NCBI RefSeq assembly: GCF_032884065.1
Contig: NC_088879.1
Coordinates: 16,224,489 to 16,288,488 of the forward strand
Source: Artemia franciscana
Taxonomy: Eukaryota > Arthropoda > Branchiopoda > Anostraca > Artemiidae
Direction: 5' to 3'
Length of the DNA stretch: 64,000 bases
Below, piece by piece: positions 10,708 through 22,789 of this stretch. Below the pieces are notes generated by a model that saw only the letters and a list, made by a program, of their open reading frames with translations, was not told where the DNA came from and searched no databases. The translations under genes were made by a program, and so were the position numbers. The number at the start of each line of letters is the position of its first letter. Positions within the stretch are counted from its first letter, which is position 1.

Positions 10708-10996
10708 AAATTTTTAATTTTGCTGCTAAATTTCTAAAATTAGCAAAATTAGATAATTTCGTCAGTTCGAATTTATTGACACATTAAAGAGAGAAAATAA
10801 GCATGGAAAATTATACCTGCTCAACATAATACAGTGCTCAGAATTGCATACTGGAATGTACACAAGAATTTTTATTGAAGCAGGGGTAAGGCTTGAAGGA
10901 ACCAGTTAAATTGAACAAATTAAACTGGAAATTGAAGTCTCTGGTAAAATTTTCTCTCGTAATAACATCACTTGTTTGATAACATATTAAGGTAAC

Positions 10997-11068
10997 AGCA
11001 GCTTAGCGCAGCGTAAGCGTGTTGGGCTCATAGCTTGGAGGTCGGTGGATCGAAACCACTAGGTGCTA
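10997..11068 (+). tRNA. tRNA-iMet-like unit D (middle copy), degenerate
   Basis: CAT anticodon and intact T arm. The anticodon stem is weak (GTTGG/CTTGG region), the acceptor is mismatched (AGGTGCT) and the D region reads TTAGCGCAGC. Probably a pseudogene. Confidence 0.55.
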
Positions 11069-11196
11069 TATTTTTAATTTAGCTGCTTAACTTTTAAAAT
11101 TAGCAAAATTTGATAATTTTATTAACTGAACCATGCTTAATAATTGAGAATTAATTCTAGTTAACTGCAAAATAAATCATCATTTGCTTTATTTTA

Positions 11197-11255
11197 GGCT
11201 CAAAATCATGATGCCAAAATTACAAAACAAGCTCAATCGACTGAGCCATTGAGGC
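11197..11255 (-). ncRNA. tRNA-like unit, right arm
   Basis: Third copy of the box A/B unit. The A box is TGGCTCAGTCGA and the B-box-like end is ATTTTGAGCC. It is more degenerate than the middle copy. Confidence 0.35.
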
Positions 11256-11917
11256 TTCGAAAGATTATTCATTTTGAGACAATATTAAAAAAAGAGCACG
11301 CTTGCGTGGGTAAAGTCCCATAACATTTTCACAATAAATTATAAAATAAGGGGAGGGGGTGTTAGAATACAAAGCTTAGTCAGCAGAGTTTTAAGAAAAA
11401 ATCCGATTGGTGATATGAAACAGGAGTAAATCCTATAAATTTTAAATAAAAAATTTCATATTTAATTAGCATTAACCAAACTTCACTTTTCGAGTACTTA
11501 TTACATAACCGATAAGTACCTTGGTAGTAGGAGTAGTAGTCAGTGTTGATTCAATTTACGAGTCCACGGGTTGAAACAAATGTGAATTGGCAAAATGGAT
11601 GGGAAATATGCAACTTGACTATACATTTGCACATTGGGAGGTGAGAGGAAATTACAATGGAAGTACAGTCAGAATGTGATAACTACAATTATTCTGCATA
11701 TTCTAAGGTAATAATTGTTTTATTAACATATTTCCCCGATTATAAGCTTATCGTTTTTCATTCACTTAACACAACTACTTCCAGAATAGCAAGAAGCCCC
11801 TAAGATAGAAATTTACCCCTAAAGTCAGATTCTTACTCCAAAAATCTAGGGCGTACGGTCTGTGGTAAAATTTTCTCTTGTAATAACATCACTTGTGTGA
11901 AAAATTCACACACTAAC

Positions 11918-11989
11918 AGCAGCTTGGCGCAGCGGAAGCGCGCTGGTCCCATAACCCAGAGGTCGGTGGATCGAAACCACCAGCTGCTA
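11918..11989 (+). tRNA. Initiator tRNA-Met, unit A (right arm)
   Basis: It has a perfect acceptor, D stem GCGC/GCGC, CAT anticodon, T stem GGTGG/CCACC fully paired and T loop ATCGAAA. One flaw is the closing position of the anticodon stem (CTGGT against CCCAG). A T5 run starts two bases after the end. It may be functional. Confidence 0.75.
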
Positions 11990-12216
11990 AATTTTTAAAA
12001 TTTGTAAAATTAGGTAATTTTGTCAGTTTGAATTTATTGATACAGAAATGGAGAAAATAAACATGGAAACATGTGATCAGAATTACATACTGGAATGTTC
12101 ACAAGAATTTATACTGAAGCGGGGGCAAGGCTTGATGGAAGTTATAAATTGATTTCCTAATTGAAGCCGTTGGTGAAATTTTCTATTGTAATAACTTGTT
12201 TGATAACAAGCATAAC

Positions 12217-12288
12217 AGCAGCTTGGCGCAGCGGAAGCGCGCTGGGCCCATAACCCGGAGGCGGGTGGGTCAAAACCACTAGCTGCTA
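12217..12288 (+). tRNA. tRNA-iMet-like unit B (right arm)
   Basis: The acceptor is perfect, the anticodon arm is CTGGG CCCATAA CCCGG (one G:U), the T stem is GGTGG/CCACT and the T loop is altered to GTCAAAA. A T5 run follows. Function uncertain. Confidence 0.6.
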
Positions 12289-12579
12289 AATTTTTAATTA
12301 AGCTGCTAAATTTTTAAAATTAGCAACATTAGATAATTTTGTCAGTTTGAATTTATTGATACAGAAAGTGAGAAAACGAACATGAAATATTATTCCTGCT
12401 CAATATGGTACAGTGCTCAGAATTGCATACTGTAATGTACACAAGAATTTACATTGAAGAGGGGGTAAGGCTTGAAGGAAGCAATTTAATTGAACCAATT
12501 AAACTGAGTTCCTAATCGAAGTCTTTGGTTGAATTTTTCTTGCAATAACATCACTTGTTTGATGACATGGTAACTTAGC

Positions 12580-12646
12580 AGCAGCTTGGAGCAGCGGAAG
12601 GGCGCTGGTTCCATAAACCCAGAGGTCGGTGGATCGAAACCTGCCA
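12580..12646 (+). pseudogene. tRNA-iMet-like unit C (right arm), truncated
   Basis: Same 5' part and same loss of the 3' acceptor strand as the other two C units. Confidence 0.6.
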
Positions 12647-12933
12647 AATTTTTAATTTAGCTGCTAAATTTCTAAAATTAGCAAAATTAGATAATTTCGT
12701 CAGTTTCAATTTATTGATACAAAAAGGGAGAAAATAAATATGGAAAATTATACCTGTTCAATATAATACAGTGCTCAGAATTGCATACTAGAATATACAC
12801 AAGAATTTTTAATGAAGCAGGGTTAAGGCTTGAAGGAACTAGTTTAATTGAACAAATTAAACTGGAAATTGAAGTCTTTGGTAAAATTTTCTCTTGTAAT
12901 AACATCACTTGTTTGATAACATGTTAAGGTAAC

Positions 12934-13005
12934 AGCAGGTTGGCGCAGCGTAAGCGTGTTGGGCTCATAGCTTGGAGGTCGGTGGTTCGAAACCATTAGG
13001 TGCTA
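12934..13005 (+). tRNA. tRNA-iMet-like unit D (right arm), degenerate
   Basis: Begins AGCAGGTTGGCGCAGC, so G6 here restores pairing with the AGGTGCT 3' strand in part. CAT anticodon present, weak anticodon stem, T loop TTCGAAA. Probably not functional as an initiator. Confidence 0.55.
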
Positions 13006-13689
13006 TATATTTAATTTAGCTGCTAAACTTTTAAAATTAGCAAAATTAGATAATTTTGTCAGTTTCAATTTATTGATACAAAAAGGGAGAAAATAAATAT
13101 GGAAAATTATACCTGTTCAATATAATACAGTGTTCAGAATTGCTTACTAGAATGTACACAAGAATTTATATTGAAGCGGAAGTAAGGCTTGAAGGAACCA
13201 AAAATCACGTGTGAAAAACACTGAGAATTAGAGGCACGTATGAAAAAATTGCGGTATTCCGCGGGAAATAAGACAATATTTATTTTCAAAAGAGTATCAC
13301 AAGCTCTAATAGAGCCGAATTTGGCTCTATTTGATAAATCAGATACAATCAGATAAATCTCCCTTTTAAGTCAGTTTTAACTTCAAAGCTCCATTGCATG
13401 AATTAGTATACACTCTATAAACCTTGGTCTGTATTTTTGGAATCCCAGAACGTTAAAAATTTAGTGAATCGCTTTCAGAGCAGCAAATTTATAAAGTAGA
13501 CGCACGCAATCAGTATTCTAAGCGGATGTACTTGGATCTGCCGGGCCATTCCCCTACCCCCTCCTTTCTTCACCACCATAGAAATTATAAAATGTTTTGG
13601 ATACAATTTTACACTATACAACAAATAATTAGAAGACAATTCTCATTAAAGAAGGGTAGCTTTTTAATGTTTTACACGAAACATTTGTT

Positions 13690-13956
13690 ATGTTAAATTA
13701 CACAAATTATGTAACCGGTGACAACCGTACAGAAAAGGGGAAATCGGAACCAATATGGGTTGTTTCGCCGAAACGAAACACCGAAGTCAGAATTGCTATA
13801 CATCACCTCCTATACTTTCTGAGATACAATGTAGTACCTACAGGGGTAGTAAAAGGTTTTGACGGTTTTCCTCAGCCAAAAAATAGTACGGACACAATAG
13901 ACTTACAAAACATTGTATATGCTTCCAGCCAAAAACAGAGAGTGAAAAAACGATAA
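13690..13956 (+). CDS. Hypothetical 88-codon ORF (right-arm copy)
   Basis: Partner of 5667-5933. It opens at ATG (MLNYTNYV) and ends at QKQRVKKR before TAA. No known family is recognised. The visible substitutions between the copies are amino-acid-changing, so coding status is doubtful. Confidence 0.2.
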   Translation: MLNYTNYVTGDNRTEKGKSEPIWVVSPKRNTEVRIAIHHLLYFLRYNVVPTGVVKGFDGFPQPKNSTDTIDLQNIVYASSQKQRVKKR

Positions 13957-14513
13957 GAAAACGTTCTTTGGAAACATACTAACCAAGTTCTGCGTCTATT
14001 TGTTTCAAAAACGAAAAACAAACTGTTCTGTGATTTTTTCGTGGTTTGGGAGAGAAAGGCCGAGTTGCTATTGATAACCAATTTTACATAAAGCAAAAAA
14101 AGGCTGTTTCGCTGCAAACTAGCTAATATTCCTTAAAGTTTCTTTGTGCAATTTGCCATGTTTCAATTCAGCGACACAACCCAGACCAATTCCGACCTCC
14201 CCCCCCAATCATCACCGGTTTCACAGCCCGCACAACCCAACACAAAAAATGTTTTGTGTATGTTTTTCGTGAAATGTTTCCTTCATCCAAAATCGAATTT
14301 TGCGTAGACAGGCTTCCTAGATTTTAACAGACTACAGGTGAACTGATGTTATTTATTTCAATATTTAATAAGCTTTTAGTTTCCGGAAATTCAGATGAGC
14401 GTAAAAGATTTAATGCATATTAGACTATTAAAGTGAAACAAAAAAAACCATTGAGTTTTAAAATTAAGATCAAAGAAGATGATTTATGAAGCCAAAACAA
14501 TAAGCGTATATTA

Positions 14514-14720
14514 AGTGGCGCCAATTAGGGGAAAAAAGACGTCCATTCCCCATGGGTTTTCGCCCTCCCCCCATAGATTTTGAAACATCCCACTTTATTG
14601 GAATTTTCACAGAAAATACCGTTTTTTGTATTTGCATTGAAATGACTGAAAATAAATTGTCACACCTTAGATCTTTGAAAACACATGCCCCCCCCCATTT
14701 CTCATGAACTGACGCCACTG
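14514..14720. mobile_element. Small TIR element (MITE-like) in right arm
   Basis: Partner of 4898-5106. The right end here preserves TGAACTGACGCCACTG, giving the cleaner form of the terminal repeat CAGTGGCGTCA. Confidence 0.5.
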
Positions 14721-15242
14721 AGAATGTTAAGTGACATTGGGTTAACCTAGTAAAACCATAGCAAGTATTTTCAAAGATTCAGCGGTAGGAAATTCAGTTT
14801 TGTCAATTTAAACCCTCGAACACATATCTTTCAGCGTCTTAAATAAAGCCTGAATTAAATCTGATCTGTCAAACCAAGCTCTAAAATGGTTCTTTATTTT
14901 CGTTCAAATTGTGTAGATTAAACGTGTCTTTAGGGACAAACTTGCTGGCCCAACGTGTTATGGCCTTTAAAGACAGGGGACTTTATGAACTTATTTATTG
15001 ATAGGGGTTTGAAACACCTGCTTTAAGGTTCTCGACTTCTTAAACTTGATAGTCTTATTTTAATCGGTTTCGTACCCTGTTGGAAATGTTTTATCTTTTT
15101 CTAAAACTGTACAATATTTACAATATAAAATTTGTATTTTCAAGTTAGAGAAGGCAGACGAGAAAGCCAATCTATTGCCAAAAAATTAACCAATCAATTA
15201 CATATATACATATATATATATATATATCTATATATATAAAAA

Positions 15243-17400
15243 TAAGTTGTCTGTCTGTCTGTGGATGGATCAGGTGACGTCACCTGAAAAAACTGGATCA
15301 GGTGACAAAACTGAAAACTGAAAAAACTAAAAAAAGGCAAAAACTACAAAAAAACTAAAAACTAATAAAAAAAATAAAAAAGCTAAAAAACTAAAAAAAC
15401 TAAAAAAGGCAAAAACTACAAAAAAAACTAAAAACTAATAAAAAAGCTAAAAAACTAAAAAAACTAAAAAAAGGCAAAAACTACAAAAAAAACTAAAAAC
15501 TAATAAAAAAAATAAAAAAGCTAAAAAACTAAAAAAACTAAAAAAACTAAAAAAAGGTAAAAAACTAAAAAAAAGGAAAAAACTGAAAAATAAGCTAAAA
15601 TAAAGGTAAAAACCAATAAAAAACTAAAAAAAAAACTGAAAAAACTAAAAAAAGGCAAAAACTACAAAAAAAAACTAAAAACTAATAAAAAAAGTAAAAA
15701 AGCTAAAAAACTAAAAAAACTAAAAAAACTAAAAAAAGGTAAAAAACTAAAAAAAATAAAAAATAAAAAAAAAACTAAAAAAAAGGAAAAAACTGAAAAA
15801 TAAGCTAAAATAAAAAAAATAAGTTGTCTGTCTGTCTGTGGATGGATCAGGTGACGTCACCTGAAAAAACTGGATCAGGTGACAAAACTGAAAACTGAAA
15901 AATTAAAAAAAGGCAAAAACTACAAAAAAAACTAAAAACTAATAAAAAAAATAAAAAAGCTAAAAAACTAAAAAAACTAAAAAAAGGCAAAAACTACAAA
16001 AAAAACTAAAAACTAATAAAAAAGCTAAAAAACTAAAAAAACTAAAAAAAGGCAAAAACTACAAAAAAAAACTAAAAACTAATAAAAAAAATAAAAAAGC
16101 TAAAAAACTAAAAAAACTAAAAAAACTAAAAAAAGGTAAAAAACTAAAAAAAAGGAAAAAACTGAAAAATAAGCTAAAATAAAGGTAAAAACCAATAAAA
16201 AACTAAAAAAAAAACTGAAAAAACTAAAAAAAGGCAAAAACTACAAAAAAAAACTAAAAACTAATAAAAAAAGTAAAAAAGCTAAAAAACTAAAAAAAAC
16301 TAAAATAACTAAAAAAAGGTAAAAAACTAAAAAAAATAAAAAATAAAAAAAAAATAAAAAAAAGGAAAAAACTGAAAAATAAGCTAAAATAAAGGTAAAA
16401 ACCAATAAAAAACTAAAAAGAAAAAAAGGAAAAAACTAAAAAAAATTTTCATCTAAAAAACTAAAAAAAACTTAAAAAAGGTAAAAACTAAAAGAACTAA
16501 AAAAGAAAAAAATAAATGACGACACTCAAAGAGAAAGCGACCAGGACAAAAGGAATGTTCGATTAGCAATCAACAAAGCACCGGGACACAGGGAGTATAA
16601 ATGACGACCAGGACATAAGTAAAAAAAAAAACTAACAAAACTAAAAAGAAGGTAAAAACTACAAAAAAACTAAAAAGAAAAAACTAAAAAAAGGCAAAAA
16701 CTACAAAAAAAACTAAAAACTAATAAAAAAGCTAAAAAACTAAAAAAACTAAAAAAAGGCAAAAACTACAAAAAAAACTAAAAACTAATAAAAAAAATAA
16801 AAAAGCTATAAAACTAAAAAAACTAAAAAAACTAAGAAAAGGTAAAAAACTAAAAAAACTAAAAACTAAAAAAAACTAAAAAAAGTAAAAAACTGAAAAA
16901 TAAGCTAAAATAAAGGTAAAAACCAATAAAAAACTAAAAAAAAAACTGAAAAAACTAAAAAAAGGCAAAAACTACAAAAAAAACTAAAAACTAATAAAAA
17001 AAGTAAAAAAGCTAAAAAACTAAAAAAACTAAAAAAACTAAAAAAAGGTAAAAAACTAAAAAAAATAAAAAATAAAAAAAAACTAAAAAAAAGGAAAAAA
17101 CTGAAAAATAAGCTAAAATAAAGGTAAAAACCAATAAAAAACTAAAAAGAAAAAAGGAAAAAACTAAAAAAAATTTTCATCTAAAAAACTAAAAAAAAAC
17201 TAAAAAAGGTAAAAACTAAAAGAACTAAAAAAGAAAAAAATAAATGACGACACTCAAAGAGAAAGCGACCAGGACAAAAGGAATGTTCGATTAGCAATCA
17301 ACAAAGCACCGGGACACAGGGAGTATAAATGACGACCAGGACATAAGTAAAAAAAAAAACTAACAAAACTAAAAAGAAGGTAAAAAGTACAAAAAAACTA
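15243..17400 (+). repeat. A-rich higher-order tandem array
   Basis: Long runs of A(n)CT, GGCAAAAACTAC, CTAATAAAAAAG and GGTAAAAACC words form nested repeats. One block starting GTTGTCTGTCTG recurs at 15243 and 15821 (578-bp offset). A second block recurs at about 16620 and 17347 (about 727 bp). CAGGTGACGTCACCTG, a perfect 16-bp palindrome, marks the start of each first-type block. Short tracts such as CGATTAGCAATCAACAAAGC at about 16560 and 17290 derive from the helicase end. Confidence 0.75.
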
Positions 17401-17662
17401 AAAAGAAAAAAAACTAAAAACTAATAAAAAAACTAAAAAATCTAAAAATCTAAATAAACTAAAAAAGAAAAAAAAAGGAAAAAAATAAAGGAGAAAAACA
17501 AAACTAAAAAACGAATGTATATACAGACCGGGACACCGGGATATAAATGACGACCGGGACAGAGGGAATATAAATGACGACCGGGACACAGGGACACAAC
17601 TACAACGGGGACACCGGGGGAAACAGGGGGATATAAATGACGACCGGGACACCGGGACAGGG

Positions 17663-17862
17663 AATGGTCGATTAGCAATCACCATCAACAAAGCTCAAGA
17701 GCAATCATTAGAATCATGAGGTATAGATCTGAATACAGATTGTTTTCCCATGGACCATTATATGTTGCATGTTCAAGAGTCGGTAAACCTGACAATCTAT
17801 TTATATGCAAAGACAATGGGACAGCAAAGAATGTTGTATATTCGCAAGTTTTACGTAGTTAA
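17663..17862 (+). pseudogene. Helitron helicase C-terminal remnant
   Basis: Two frames together give the end of a Helitron Pif1-like helicase. The first (17663 onward) reads RLAITINKAQEQSLES, then TGA at 17717-17719, then GIDLNTDCF. After a one-base shift near 17747 the second frame reads [14 protein letters not shown], then DNLFICK, then [10 protein letters not shown], ending at TAA 17860-17862. The TINKAQ and LYVACSR blocks correspond to the last conserved helicase motifs in superfamily 1 Pif1/Helitron proteins. The remnant is about 60 residues of a protein normally over 1,000 residues long, and one stop and one frameshift make it dead. Confidence 0.85.
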
Positions 17863-17864
17863 AA

Positions 17865-18008
<144 letters not shown>

Positions 18009-18096
18009 ATCTATATTCACAGGTGGGACATAGGGACACAACTACAATGGCGCGTAACTATTATGGCGCGTAACGACTTACGCGCGCGGGGGGGCT

Positions 18097-18163
18097 TGGG
18101 GGGGCGCGAAGCGCCCCCACCAACTAGGTGTTGGGGTGGCGCGAAGCGCCACCCCAACAGCTA

Positions 18164-18164
<1 letters not shown>
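18097..18164 (+). other. Double Helitron 3' end (two hairpin-CTAG units)
   Basis: There are two consecutive hairpins, each with a GCGCGAAGCGC core followed by CTAG. The first stem is C/G-rich around 18098-18118 with CTAG at 18124-18127. The second has stems 18131-18142 and 18146-18157 with CTAG at 18161-18164. Either one could serve as a rolling-circle terminator. Confidence 0.75.

Positions 18165-18238
<74 letters not shown>
18165..18238. repeat. (TA)n microsatellite
   Basis: Pure TA tract immediately after the Helitron 3' end, consistent with insertion into a TA-rich target. Confidence 0.95.
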
Positions 18239-18242
<4 letters not shown>

Positions 18243-18897
18243 TATCAAAAATATTTTATCTTCTATATATTATAGATTATACAGTTTATTTTGTAGCGAT
18301 GCATATATCACTCTGTATAAGCCTTAAATATCGAGTCATCTAGTTCAGTTTACTTATCGATAAAAAATAAACTGTATAATCTACAATATATAGAAGATAA
18401 AATATTTTTGATATATTAAATGTATATACATATATATATTAATAGATATATATATATATATATATTTAATATATCAAAAATATTTTATCTTCTATATATC
18501 ATAGATTATACAGTTTATTTTGTAGCGATGCATATATCACTCTTTATCAGCCTTAAATATCGAGTCATCTAGTTCAGTTTACTTATAGATAAAAAATAAA
18601 CTGTATAATCTACAATATATAGAAGATAAAATATTTTTGATATATTAAATATATATACATATATATATTAATAGATATATATATATATATTTAATATATC
18701 AAAAATATTTTATCTTCTATATATCATAGATTATACAGTTTATTTTGTAGCGATGCATATATCACTCTTTATAAGCCTTAAATATCGAGTCATCTAGTTC
18801 AGTTTACTTATCGATAAAAAATAAACTGTATAATCTACAATATATAGAAGATAAAATATTTTTGATATATTAAATATATATACATATATATATTAAT

Positions 18898-18940
<43 letters not shown>

Positions 18941-19138
18941 CAAAAATATTTTATCTTCTATATATCATAGATTATACAGTTTATTTTGTAGCGATGCATA
19001 TATCACTCTTTATAAGCCTTAAATATCGAGTCATCTAGTTCAGTTTACTTATCGATAAAAAATAAACTGTATAATCTACAATATATAGAAGATAAAATAT
19101 TTTTGATATATTAAATATATATACATATATATATTAAT

Positions 19139-19219
<81 letters not shown>

Positions 19220-19345
19220 CAAAAATATTTTATGTTCTATATATCATAGATTATACAGTTTATTTTGTAGCGATGCATATATCACTGTTTATAAGCCTTA
19301 AATATCGAGTCATCTAGTTCAGTTTACTTATCAATAAAAAATAAG
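18239..19345. repeat. Tandem array of ~180-bp palindromes, 5 copies
   Basis: Units lie at 18239-18420, 18468-18649, 18693-18873, 18934-19114 and a broken one at 19213-19345. Each has inverted arms of about 50 bp (AATATATCAAAAATATTTTATC ends) around a central block containing GCGATGCATATATCAC and ATCGAGTCATCTAG. Spacers are (TA)n of variable length. The units differ at very few bases. The structure fits a tandemly amplified MITE or a palindromic satellite. Confidence 0.9.
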
Positions 19346-19499
19346 AATAATGGGTCCCACATAGGCTAAAACTTGTTTAGAAGGGACATAGTGTAAAAAG
19401 AAGGAAGGAATGGGTTCGTGTTATATTTTTTCAACAAAAATAAATGATTGTGTCCCTTCTCTAGCCGCAGGACAAGGCTTTTACAGACGCAACTGTCAC
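19346..19499. other. Short unassigned stretch with AGAAGGGACA inverted pair
   Basis: AGAAGGGACA near 19379 pairs with TGTCCCTTCT near 19452. It could be the end of a small foldback element. No coding signal. Confidence 0.3.
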
Positions 19500-19710
19500 A
19501 TGACCCTTAGATATTATTTGGAATTTATTTAGCAGACTATGTAAGGATTCTACCAAATTAAGCTTCTGCGACTTACGGCGAGGGAGCGTGCGGGGCCACA
19601 CTACAAACCCCGCCCCAGTGAGGATTTGTTACACCAAGACTTGAACCTTCTTCCCTTTTAATATAGGATTACACGTCCAGCGTGCTTTCCACTCAGGTAG
19701 GGTGGCCTAT
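19500..19710 (-). mobile_element. tRNA-derived SINE (minus strand)
   Basis: On the minus strand, TACCTGAGTGGA (A box) and GGTTCAAGTCTTGG (B box) are spaced as in a tRNA, within about 19633-19708. A GC-rich body follows to about 19500. An internal Pol III promoter plus an unrelated body is SINE structure. The family name is not known to me. Confidence 0.55.
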
Positions 19711-20797
<1,087 letters not shown>

Positions 20798-20839
20798 TTA
20801 TATTATTTATATATATATATATATATATATAAATATTAA

Positions 20840-21540
20840 AGGTAATATATATTAAAGAAACTTTGGTAATACTAAACTTTGGTAAATATTAAAGGTAATA
20901 TATATTAAAGCAACTTTGGTAATATTTGGTAAAATAATAAAACCAACAAAAGAAAAAACTGCTAAATACTGTGCAAATAAAATTTGCCTTTTAAACACAG
21001 CCGGATGTTAATTTTTTGCCAAAGAGTTGTTTTTGCCTTTAGCTGAAAATCTTAAAGCAACTTTGGTAATATATAAATATATATTATTATATATATTATA
21101 TAATATATGTATATATATATATATATATTAAATATTAAAGGTAATATATATTAAAGCAACTTTGCTAATTTTTGGTAAAATAATAAAACAAAAAAAAAAC
21201 TGCTAAATAAAGTGCAAATAAATTTTTTTGTTCAAACACAGCTGGATGTTAATTTTTTGCCAAAGAGTTATTTGTGCCTTTAGCTTAAAATCTTAAAGCA
21301 ACTTTGGTACTATATAAATATATATTATTATATATATTATATAATATATATATATATATATTAAATATTAAAGGTAATATATATTAAAGCAACTTTGGTA
21401 ATATTAAGTTTTGGTAAATATTAAAGTTAATATATATTAAAGCAACTTTGGTAATATTAAATTTTGGTAAATATTAAAGGTAATATATATTAAAGCAACT
21501 TTGGTAATATTTGATAATATTTGGTAAAATAATATAAAAG
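20840..21540. repeat. Tandem satellite with AAAGCAACTTTGGTAATATT words
   Basis: A unit of about 240 bp (block with GGATGTTAATTTTTTGCC, then TTAAAGCAACTTTGGTA, then TA-rich) occurs at about 20880-21125 and 21126-21370. It continues as shorter ~60-bp copies of the AAAGCAACTTTGGTAATATT part to 21515. Confidence 0.8.
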
Positions 21541-21972
21541 CAATTTTATATTCCTCTTATGAGGTTTTTGTCCCTTTGGGGGCTACGCTTTCTTATCATG
21601 GGCACCGGGAGGGATCCATGCCCCCCCTGGAAATTTGGGACTATAAATTAATTATAAGGAACAAAAGGAAAAAGAGCTGAATAAGGGAAAACCATAGACA
21701 AAATGTTTGCTGCCCCATTGCTGGCTGCCTGCCAATAAATATTTACCCTTAATACGAAAAATATATGATCTAATTTGTGACTGAGTCACCCCTTTCTAGT
21801 TTTCCACAAACATTTTTTCAATTGGATTTGGTTGGAGCAAAAACAAAATTATTTTTTTCGTAATAATGAATAGTAAGTAAATAACGATCCTTGTCAATAT
21901 CGAAATACATGACCATTGATAAAATTCAATCAAAGAATCATCTTTTTACGGTGATCTTAAATATGTATTTGT
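21541..21972. other. No recognisable feature
   Basis: Contains a C-rich run near 21620 and otherwise AT-rich sequence. Nothing assignable. Confidence 0.4.
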
Positions 21973-22012
21973 TTGTTAGTAATTAGTGGAGTTATTAGCA
22001 CACAAGAAAGTT

Positions 22013-22112
22013 CGTATAATGACAGAAAACACAAGGAAAACAACTTAATAAGGGGTTTAAAAAGTGCGTATAATTATAGAAAACACAAGGAAAACAACTT
22101 AATAAGGGGTAA
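22013..22112 (+). repeat. Two-copy ~60-bp tandem repeat
   Basis: The GTATAATGACAGAAAACACA block is repeated as GTATAATTATAGAAAACACA about 60 bp later. Both are followed by AGGAAAACAACTTAATAAGG. Confidence 0.8.
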
Positions 22113-22789
22113 TTTCGGTAAAAATATGCCGTCAACTTTTGCTTGCATTGCAAGAGTACCCATGAGCAGATATACAAAGCCACTATAATCAGAAATATTT
22201 CTCCTGAACTTTTTGTACTTTCGCTCTTAGCCGATAGGTTTTTTTATTAGCATTTTTTTTGAAGTGATTGTATTTATCAAGTTGTCACTTTGAAAAAGAT
22301 TTAACTCATTACATTTATGAAGTACAAAGGCGTCGTATATATTGGTTTTTCGTATTCAATATTAGATTAAAAATAATGGATTAAAATTTTTTATTTGGTT
22401 TTCTTAATTTTAGCTTTAATGTTTTATTTTTAATAAACTATTTTGAAAATGTGTTACATTTTGGAAATAATTGAATCTAAAGGCATTAAATATTTTGGTG
22501 TTTGATAACCAATTTCAAAACTGTTGATATCGTTAAAAAACATCCGTCCAATGCTTTGGCATTGCTCAACAGAACTGAATGCTGGCAGTTTATATCTTAG
22601 TTTTTGTAAATAGGCTATTGCTGTGAGTATTTTTTGTAGTTAGTTACTTTTTTTCATTTTTATATACATTCAACTGACATACTTTTTCCTTTACCATTAG
22701 ACAAATATTTGTCTCTAAGCTTCATTAAATAAAACAAACAAGTTTTTCAACTAAAAATAAGGACCAAAACTAAAACTTAAAACGAACAC
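22113..22789. other. No recognisable feature
   Basis: AT-rich, non-coding by inspection. Confidence 0.4.

Larger units (their letters stand above)
9209..11125. repeat. Middle copy of the tRNA cassette
   Basis: About 1.9 kb repeats directly at 11158-13050 and inverted within 6590-8490. It carries the tRNA-like box A/B unit (minus) and then units A-B-C-D (plus). Offsets between units are nearly equal to the right copy (A to B 314 vs 299, B to C 363 vs 363, C to D 355 vs 354). This is a tandem duplication of the inner part of the right arm. Confidence 0.85.
11135..15200. repeat. Giant inverted repeat, right arm
   Basis: Inverted partner of 4419-8535. The order is mirrored: tRNA-like unit, units A-D (plus strand), 88-codon frame, small TIR element. 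The arm ends at CCAATCAATTA, directly against the (TA)n that precedes the Helitron 5' end. Confidence 0.9.

Noticed and set aside
15243..17400. CRISPR array or telomere-like repeat
   Set aside because: The repeats are A-rich, of variable length and nested, without unique spacers, and lie between Helitron ends.
17398..17691. 97- and 78-codon minus-strand frames rich in Arg/Ser/Pro
   Set aside because: They are the antisense of the GACGACCGGGACA short repeats of the Helitron.
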